6,669 bases of DNA, taken from NCBI GenBank assembly GCA_018813725.1, contig JAHJBD010000130.1:1-6669 (forward strand), in the 5' to 3' direction. Position numbers and translations under genes: made by a program. Shown piece by piece: positions 1-3,208 of this stretch (positions are counted from its first letter, which is position 1; each line of letters begins with the position of its first letter). The DNA is from Nanobdellota archaeon. Lineage in GTDB: Archaea; Nanobdellota; Nanobdellia; Woesearchaeales; JAHJBD01. Below the pieces are notes generated by a model. The model was not told the DNA's origin. It searched no databases and saw nothing but the letters and a program-made list of their open reading frames with translations.

Positions 1-51
1 ACGCATCATAACGCCTTCAAGAACAGCCTGACCCCCAATTTGATGTTTCAT
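1..51 (-). CDS. DUF1385-like protein, N-terminal fragment (cut by window edge)
   Basis: Only the first 17 codons are present. They read M-K-H-Q followed by IGGQAVLEGVMMR and then leave the window at base 1. The block (I/V)GGQAV(I/L)EGVMMR is the characteristic start of the DUF1385 family (YqhQ-like), membrane-associated proteins of unknown function. The ATG at 51-49 was chosen because family members usually begin a few residues before GGQAV. The frame is open upstream to a TAA near 112-114 but holds no better ATG, and no clear Shine-Dalgarno site precedes it. An AT-rich TATA-like stretch lies about 26 bases upstream (around 73-86), which would fit a leaderless transcript. The assignment rests on one short motif, so it is probable rather than certain. 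The biochemical role is not known. Confidence 0.68.
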   Translation of the reverse strand, partial: MKHQIGGQAVLEGVMMR

Positions 52-91
52 TTCAAGTGCTTTAACTGTATCATTTATTAATTTAACTAGT

Positions 92-100
92 AAAAACAAT
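92..100. repeat. Left copy of 9-bp direct repeat (target-site duplication)
   Basis: AAAAACAAT sits directly outside the left end of the foldback element. An identical copy is at 242-250, just outside the right end. Perfect flanking direct repeats of this length are expected when a transposase makes a staggered cut at insertion. The sequence is AT-rich, so a chance match is possible but not likely at exactly both borders. Confidence 0.6.
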
Positions 101-241
101 ACACTGTCAAATTATCGACTACTCCACTTACCATAACCCTACACTACATATAGGAACATGGTAAGTTCCGTCTGGCCATGCCATGAATGCCTTTGGCATT
201 AATGACATTCACGGCACAGACGCCGATAAGTTGACAGTGTC
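101..241. mobile_element. MITE-like non-coding foldback element (about 141 bp)
   Basis: The ends are inverted repeats: ACACTGTCAAATTATCG at 101-117 and CGATAAGTTGACAGTGT at 224-240 match as reverse complements at 16 of 17 positions. A 9-bp direct repeat (AAAAACAAT) flanks both borders. The element has no credible reading frame, so any movement would need a transposase supplied elsewhere. Inside are further inverted repeats: 127-134 with 158-165 (8 bp), 169-174 with 217-222 (6 bp), and a tight hairpin 186-191/195-200 with a TTT loop. It lies between two divergent genes, and TATA-like sequences remain outside it on both sides, so it may have inserted without destroying either promoter. The parent insertion-sequence family cannot be named from the sequence alone. 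A stand-alone structured RNA is an alternative, but the target-site duplication favours an insertion. Confidence 0.62.
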
Positions 242-250
242 AAAAACAAT
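242..250. repeat. Right copy of 9-bp direct repeat (target-site duplication)
   Basis: AAAAACAAT here is identical to 92-100 and borders the right end of the foldback element. Removing the element plus one copy would restore a continuous AT-rich intergenic region of about 97 bp. Confidence 0.6.
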
Positions 251-253
251 AAG

Positions 254-262
254 ATTTATTAA
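254..262 (+). promoter_or_regulatory. Possible TATA box for the membrane-protein gene
   Basis: TTTATTA within an AT-rich run lies about 40 bases before the start codon. An archaeal transcript would then begin near 283, just before the Shine-Dalgarno site. The motif is weak in an AT-rich background. Confidence 0.3.
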
Positions 263-287
263 TAGTGAATACAAAGAAGATACAAAA

Positions 288-295
288 GAGGTGAT
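288..295 (+). promoter_or_regulatory. Strong Shine-Dalgarno site GAGGTGAT
   Basis: GAGGTGAT is complementary to the usual archaeal 16S rRNA 3' end and sits 3 bases before the ATG at 299. It fixes that start codon. Confidence 0.75.
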
Positions 296-298
296 TTT

Positions 299-724
299 AT
301 GCAGGAAAAGCTTAAGAAAGCTGCAATGCTCATTGGCTATTTCATAGGAGGTTGGTGGCTATTATTCTCGCTATTAAGATATGGTGTCACAACACAGGCA
401 CTTGGACAATATCTGATAGGCGGCATGATCCTAATATTCACACAAGTTGCAAGTAAATGGGAAAGGTCTGGAGGATGGCTATTGGTCGGATACAGCCTCC
501 TTGCATTTGGTCTTGTGTTAAGAGACACAATTACCGGCTCATATAATTACATGACAAGCATACTGATGTTCTTGTTTTTTGCAATACCACCCTTAGTTGC
601 TGGCATATTATTCATTGAAAGCGTGCTTCCTGAACATCTTAGGAAAAAGGAAGTCAAGAAAGCGCCAAGCAAAAAGCCGATGAAAAAGAAAACTGCAAAG
701 AAAAAATCTGCTAAAAATAAATAA
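299..724 (+). CDS. Small four-helix membrane protein with lysine-rich tail, function unknown
   Basis: This is a 141-residue protein with four predicted hydrophobic helices at roughly residues 8-26, 34-51, 58-75 and 85-107. It ends in a cytosol-type basic tail from about 114 on, in which roughly half the residues are lysine, mixed with Ala, Ser and Pro. The layout (compact four-helix bundle, an aromatic-rich first helix, a conserved-looking 'PPLVAGILFI' stretch in helix 4) resembles small uncharacterised archaeal membrane proteins, perhaps of the DUF7670 type, but I cannot confirm the family. No catalytic motif is visible. The basic tail could bind nucleic acid or acidic lipid head groups, which is only a guess. 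The start is set by a strong Shine-Dalgarno site at 288-295. Its stop codon directly abuts the stop codon of the convergent gene at 725. Confidence 0.85.
   Translation: MQEKLKKAAMLIGYFIGGWWLLFSLLRYGVTTQALGQYLIGGMILIFTQVASKWERSGGWLLVGYSLLAFGLVLRDTITGSYNYMTSILMFLFFAIPPLVAGILFIESVLPEHLRKKEVKKAPSKKPMKKKTAKKKSAKNK
671..717 (-). terminator. Repeated T runs on the minus strand, possible terminator of the leftward operon
   Basis: The AAA/AAG lysine codons of the membrane-protein tail give A runs of five or six bases at 671-675, 683-687, 701-706 and 713-717. Read from the minus strand they are T runs lying 8 to 55 bases past the stop of the CxxCxxCC gene, the spacing and composition expected of an oligo-T terminator in archaea. 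This use is inferred. Confidence 0.35.
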
Positions 725-740
725 TTATTTTCTTTCTTTT
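725..740 (+). terminator. T-rich stretch, likely archaeal-type terminator for the 299-724 gene
   Basis: TTATTTTCTTTCTTTT begins on the base after the stop codon. Archaeal RNA polymerase terminates at such U-rich runs without a hairpin. The same bases code for the C-terminal end of the convergent gene on the other strand. Confidence 0.45.
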
Positions 741-1030
741 AAATATTTGTCAAAAGAGAACTCTACTGGTTTGCAGGATTTGCCGTTCAATATAGTAGGG
801 TATTTTCTGCAGATCTCTGCTCTGTAAGGGTGTATGGTGCAGGTTGCTGTCTTTCCTTCCTTAAGGAACATGCACTTACCATTAGCCTTTTCCTTAATGT
901 ACTTTACACCAAAATTATCTGTAAAGATGAAGTTTTTATAGCCTGCTTTTTTAATCCTGATTATATCTTTGTCTGTTAGCCTCGGGGTATAGCAGCAATC
1001 ACCACATCTATTACATCTGAAACCTTTCAT
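725..1030 (-). CDS. YkgJ-type CxxCxxCC zinc/iron-chelating domain protein
   Basis: This 101-residue soluble protein belongs by its motifs to the CxxCxxCC (YkgJ, PF03692-type) family, thought to bind zinc or an iron-sulfur cluster. The opening CNRCGDCC gives Cys 6, 9, 12 and 13. Further cysteines are at 53, 64, 74 and 86, and the block CTIHPYRAEICRKYP (64-78) matches the family's usual C-x-(I/V)-(H/Y)-x-x-R-P-x-x-C-R-x-(Y/F)-P pattern. All eight cysteines expected for one domain are present, so it looks intact; it is at the short end for the family. Its ATG overlaps the stop of the upstream DUF212 gene (ATGA, 1027-1030), so translation is probably coupled and no separate Shine-Dalgarno site is seen. 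The substrate or partner is unknown. Confidence 0.87.
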   Translation of the reverse strand: MKGFRCNRCGDCCYTPRLTDKDIIRIKKAGYKNFIFTDNFGVKYIKEKANGKCMFLKEGKTATCTIHPYRAEICRKYPTILNGKSCKPVEFSFDKYLKERK

Positions 1031-1455
1031 CTTAAGAAGAAAATCAATAATGCAGTCATTAGACCCACAAAAGAGCCCACAAGGACCTGAGCTGGCGTGT
1101 GACCAAGTGAATAATGCAGCCTTGGCACCTTAACCCTTGTCTTTTTGATGACTTGATTTAGTATCATGCCTTCTTCTCCTGCAGTCCGTCTTACGCCCAT
1201 GGCATCTCTCAATACTACAGCAGCAAATGCAGCAGCAAGGAAGAATGTGGTATTGTAACCTTCAGTAAGAGCTATTATAGTAACCAACGAGATAACGATG
1301 GAAGAGTGTACACTTGGCATGCCACCAGTTACGATCAGATCATTAAGACGGAACTTTTGCTTGTGTTTGAAAATGATTATCAGGATCTTGATAAGTTGAG
1401 GGACAGCATACCCTAATACAAAAGCCAAAAGAACATGTGTGTTTAGCATTGCCAT
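1027..1455 (-). CDS. DUF212 / divergent PAP2 family membrane protein
   Basis: This 142-residue integral membrane protein has hydrophobic segments at about 8-28, 50-64, 69-85 and 122-140. Three blocks identify the DUF212 (divergent PAP2, YuiD-like) family: TGGMPSVHSS (43-52), LRDAMGVRRTAGEE (82-95) and LGHTPAQVLVG (117-127). They echo the PSGH and SRxxxxxH motifs of lipid-phosphate phosphatases, with His50, Arg83 and His119 as the likely active-site counterparts. A phosphatase acting on a membrane lipid phosphate is a reasonable inference, but the family lacks a well-defined substrate. Length matches the family. The start ATG at 1455 is chosen because a TATA box centred about 27 bases upstream would place the RNA start almost on it. 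An in-frame ATG two codons later is the alternative. It is the first gene of a two-gene operon with the CxxCxxCC protein. Confidence 0.9.
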   Translation of the reverse strand: MAMLNTHVLLAFVLGYAVPQLIKILIIIFKHKQKFRLNDLIVTGGMPSVHSSIVISLVTIIALTEGYNTTFFLAAAFAAVVLRDAMGVRRTAGEEGMILNQVIKKTRVKVPRLHYSLGHTPAQVLVGSFVGLMTALLIFFLR

Positions 1456-1477
1456 ATTGTCTTTTTAAAAATCAGTA

Positions 1478-1490
1478 GTATATATATTTT
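1478..1490 (-). promoter_or_regulatory. TATA box for the leftward DUF212 operon
   Basis: On the minus strand this reads AAAATATATATAC. Its centre is about 27-29 bases upstream of the ATG at 1455, so the transcript would be leaderless or nearly so. No Shine-Dalgarno site is present, which agrees. Confidence 0.6.
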
Positions 1491-1512
1491 TTGATTCTAA
1501 AGGTGCTGGACG

Positions 1513-1525
1513 CAAAATTTAAATA
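1513..1525 (+). promoter_or_regulatory. TATA box (with possible BRE) for the PHP-domain gene
   Basis: TTTAAATA at 1518-1525, preceded by CAAAA that may serve as the TFB-recognition element, is centred about 26 bases before the ATG at 1548. This predicts transcription starting at the A of the start codon and explains the lack of a Shine-Dalgarno site. Confidence 0.65.
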
Positions 1526-1547
1526 ACCATCTGATTATTGACTATTC

Positions 1548-2525
1548 ATGACAAAATATTATCTGCAGAAGCCTAACTTCAAGAAATTGCAGAAAGAAAG
1601 CATAACAGGCGTTGATATGCATTTTCATACAGAATACAGTATGGATGGGATATCAAGAGTGGATAATGCGCTGAGAAAGGCAAAAAATTTGGGCATAGGT
1701 TTTGCAGTAACTGACCATAATGAGATCAAAGGTGTCATCAAGGCTGAAAAGCTTAAAAAAAATCAATTCTTTGTGCCAGGTATCGAGATAACGTCTAAGA
1801 TCGGCTCACATATATTAGTCTACTCAACACATGCAAGCAATCTGATAGATTTCTATGATAAGAACATCAAACCGCTAAGAAAGATCAATCCTTTCTTTAT
1901 CCAAAAAACTTTTGCAGAGTTGCTAGATTTGGCAAAATCCAACGGATTCTTTGTGGGGGTACCTCACCCATTTGGTGCAGGCATCACTGGTGTCAAGAAT
2001 TCAGGTGAAAAGTTCAATGTAAAGAAAGTGGATTTTATAGAGGGGATAAATGGAGCATGCTTAAGGAAGATGAATATCAAAGCAATCGACTGGGCTTCAC
2101 AGGCAAACAAAGGCATGAGTGCAGGTACAGACGCCCACAACACTTCAGAAATGGGAAAGATACTGTGCATTTCAGATTCAAGCTCAATCGAAAACTTTCT
2201 CAAGGGAATAAAAAGCAGCAAGAATGTGATATGCGGCAAGGAAGAGAATCTTTTCCCTGAAGCGATAGATATGTTAGAGAGATATATCAAGGAAGGCGAA
2301 AAACAGGGCATGAAGAAAGAGCTCTTGAACTATAAGACAAGATTTGGCACAGAGTGGCCATATTTTAAGAAAAAGTTTGAAAAGATGGGCAGCCATTTTC
2401 ATCATTATTATATGCACCACCATTACAGCACAAAAAAAGAAGGCGAAAGGCCGATCAAAGAACACCATCTGAAGTGGTTAAAAGAACATAAGCACTTCAG
2501 CCACCTATTGAAACACTTCTCGTAA
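1548..2525 (+). CDS. PHP-domain metal-dependent phosphoesterase with histidine-rich C-terminus
   Basis: This 325-residue soluble protein has a PHP (polymerase and histidinol phosphatase) domain at about residues 20-230. The metal ligands expected of the family are visible: DMHFHTEYSMDG (His25, His27, Asp33), VTDHNE (Asp56, His57), GIEIT (Glu80), SHIL (His88), PHPFG (His140) and GTDAH (Asp195, His197). PHP enzymes hydrolyse phosphoesters using two or three metal ions; the substrate here (nucleotide, sugar phosphate or another) cannot be read from the sequence. Residues about 235-325 lie outside the domain. From 283 on they hold 12 histidines in 43 residues, including HFHH and MHHHY, possibly a metal-binding or metal-storing tail. 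The start is supported by a TATA box 26 bases upstream. It appears monocistronic, because the next gene downstream has its own control region. Confidence 0.87.
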   Translation: MTKYYLQKPNFKKLQKESITGVDMHFHTEYSMDGISRVDNALRKAKNLGIGFAVTDHNEIKGVIKAEKLKKNQFFVPGIEITSKIGSHILVYSTHASNLIDFYDKNIKPLRKINPFFIQKTFAELLDLAKSNGFFVGVPHPFGAGITGVKNSGEKFNVKKVDFIEGINGACLRKMNIKAIDWASQANKGMSAGTDAHNTSEMGKILCISDSSSIENFLKGIKSSKNVICGKEENLFPEAIDMLERYIKEGEKQGMKKELLNYKTRFGTEWPYFKKKFEKMGSHFHHYYMHHHYSTKKEGERPIKEHHLKWLKEHKHFSHLLKHFS

Positions 2526-2570
2526 TAATTTTCAATAACTAAATAATATATAATTTATAATCAAAATACT

Positions 2571-2576
2571 TATATA
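2571..2576 (+). promoter_or_regulatory. Upstream TATA-like element in the nrd control region
   Basis: TATATA in the context ACTTATATAATAGC closely matches the context of the downstream TATA at 2666-2675 (GTTTATATAATACC). It could be a third start site or simply part of the AT-rich spacer after the PHP gene. No operator sits at the matching distance downstream. Confidence 0.25.
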
Positions 2577-2593
2577 ATAGCACTTCTTGAAAC

Positions 2594-2641
2594 AAAGCAT
2601 ATCTTGTGGTATATATATTGGTCAGGCACAAGATATAGTAG
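2594..2641 (+). promoter_or_regulatory. First pair of NrdR-box-like operators
   Basis: Compared with the known NrdR box ACACWATATATWGTGT, the site at 2594-2609 matches 11 of 16 positions (strong in its right half, TTGTGG) and the site at 2626-2641 (GCACAAGATATAGTAG) matches 12 of 16. The gap between them is 16 bp, giving a 32-bp repeat, the about three-turn phasing typical of tandem NrdR boxes. They flank a TATATATA stretch at 2610-2617, so bound repressor would cover a promoter core. The first site is weak on its own, and the spacing is what supports it. Confidence 0.5.
2609..2619 (+). promoter_or_regulatory. TATA box of a possible distal nrdR promoter
   Basis: GTATATATATT lies between the two sites of the first operator pair. 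Transcription would start near 2640, on the right-hand box. The spacing from this TATA to its box (about 14-16 bases) is the same as at the proximal promoter. Confidence 0.4.
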
Positions 2642-2665
2642 TTATCAAACAGTAAAAACAAAAGG

Positions 2666-2675
2666 TTTATATAAT
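2666..2675 (+). promoter_or_regulatory. TATA box of the proximal nrdRDG promoter
   Basis: TTTATATAAT is the best TATA match upstream of nrdR. It predicts an RNA start near 2697, giving a leader of about 40 bases before the ATG at 2738. The strong operator pair lies on and just past this start. Confidence 0.6.
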
Positions 2676-2682
2676 ACCCTGA

Positions 2683-2729
2683 CCACAAAATATAGTGATT
2701 TTAGATAAGAGGTACACAACATATAGTGT
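2683..2729 (+). promoter_or_regulatory. Second, strong pair of NrdR boxes
   Basis: CCACAAAATATAGTGA at 2683-2698 matches the NrdR box consensus at 13 of 16 positions, and ACACAACATATAGTGT at 2714-2729 at 15 of 16. The gap is 15 bp (31-bp repeat), again the spacing known for NrdR box pairs. The first box covers the predicted transcription start of the proximal promoter and the second lies in the leader, so NrdR binding should block initiation of nrdRDG. Autoregulation is inferred from position, as the repressor gene begins only 8 bases downstream. Confidence 0.8.
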
Positions 2730-2737
2730 TTTAGACC

Positions 2738-3193
2738 ATGATTTGCCCATACTGCCACGCTGACGAGACAAAAGTGATTGATTCACGGGAGACTGAGCTA
2801 GGGTCTACCAGAAGAAGAAGAGAATGTCTAAAATGCAGCAAAAGGTTTACCACATATGAAAGGGTTGAGGAGATTGAGCTTACAGTTGTCAAAAAGAATA
2901 AAGACAGGGAAAGGTTTGACAGGAATAAGCTTGTTAGAGGATTGATGAGGGCCTGCGAGAAAAGACCTATCAAGGTTGAAAAGATCGAGAGGATAGCTGA
3001 TGAGATTGAAACAGAACTCAGAAAAAAAGATACTATCGAGATATTAAGCACAGACATAGGCGAACTGGTCATGGACAAGCTAAAGGAGCTTGACAAGGTA
3101 GCCTACATCCGTTTCGCATCGGTGTACAGAGAGTTCACTGATCTAAGATCGTTCGAAAAAGAACTAAACAAGATAAAAGGGGCTAAGAAATAA
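2738..3193 (+). CDS. nrdR: Transcriptional repressor NrdR
   Basis: This 151-residue protein is the usual length for NrdR, the nucleotide-sensing repressor of ribonucleotide reductase genes. An N-terminal zinc ribbon holds Cys3, Cys6, Cys30 and Cys33, with the family's signature VIDSRETE and STRRRRECLKCSKRFTTYER in between and after. An ATP-cone follows at about 49-139, where ATP or dATP binding controls DNA binding, ending in the typical AYIRFASVYREF. The protein looks complete and unaltered. The ATG at 2738 puts CPYC at residues 3-6 as in other NrdRs; no Shine-Dalgarno site is evident. It heads an operon with nrdD (15-bp gap) and nrdG. Tandem NrdR boxes stand directly upstream, so it very likely represses its own operon when dATP is plentiful. 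NrdR is mainly known from bacteria, which makes its presence beside archaeal-type promoters noteworthy. Confidence 0.96.
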   Translation: MICPYCHADETKVIDSRETELGSTRRRRECLKCSKRFTTYERVEEIELTVVKKNKDRERFDRNKLVRGLMRACEKRPIKVEKIERIADEIETELRKKDTIEILSTDIGELVMDKLKELDKVAYIRFASVYREFTDLRSFEKELNKIKGAKK

Positions 3194-3194
3194 A

Positions 3195-3203
3195 GAGGTT
3201 GAT
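3195..3203 (+). promoter_or_regulatory. Shine-Dalgarno site supporting the GTG start of nrdD
   Basis: GAGGTTGAT ends 5 bases before the GTG at 3209. The nearby ATG at 3202 is in another frame that stops within about 20 codons, so GTG is the start. Confidence 0.65.
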
Positions 3204-3208
3204 GAAAA

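Noticed and set aside
101..241. tRNA or CRISPR repeat in the structured intergenic region
   Set aside because: There is no acceptor/T-loop pattern, no CCA-type end, and no direct repeats separated by spacers; only inverted repeats with flanking duplication are present.
1964..2311. Open minus-strand frame within the PHP gene
   Set aside because: It lies wholly antisense to a gene with complete PHP motifs, has no recognisable motif and no promoter or ribosome-binding site.
2606..2621. Alternative NrdR box over the TATATATA stretch
   Set aside because: It matches the box mainly through the AT core and lacks both conserved flanks. The site at 2594-2609 has the better right half and the correct spacing to the next box.
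2731..3096. Serine/leucine-rich minus-strand frame opposite nrdR
   Set aside because: The low-complexity Ser/Leu/Phe composition is what results from reading AG-rich coding sequence backwards; nrdR on the plus strand explains the region.
3202..3204. ATG as the start of nrdD
   Set aside because: It is out of frame with nrdD and its frame stops after 18 codons; the GTG at 3209 with GAGGTTGAT before it begins the real frame.
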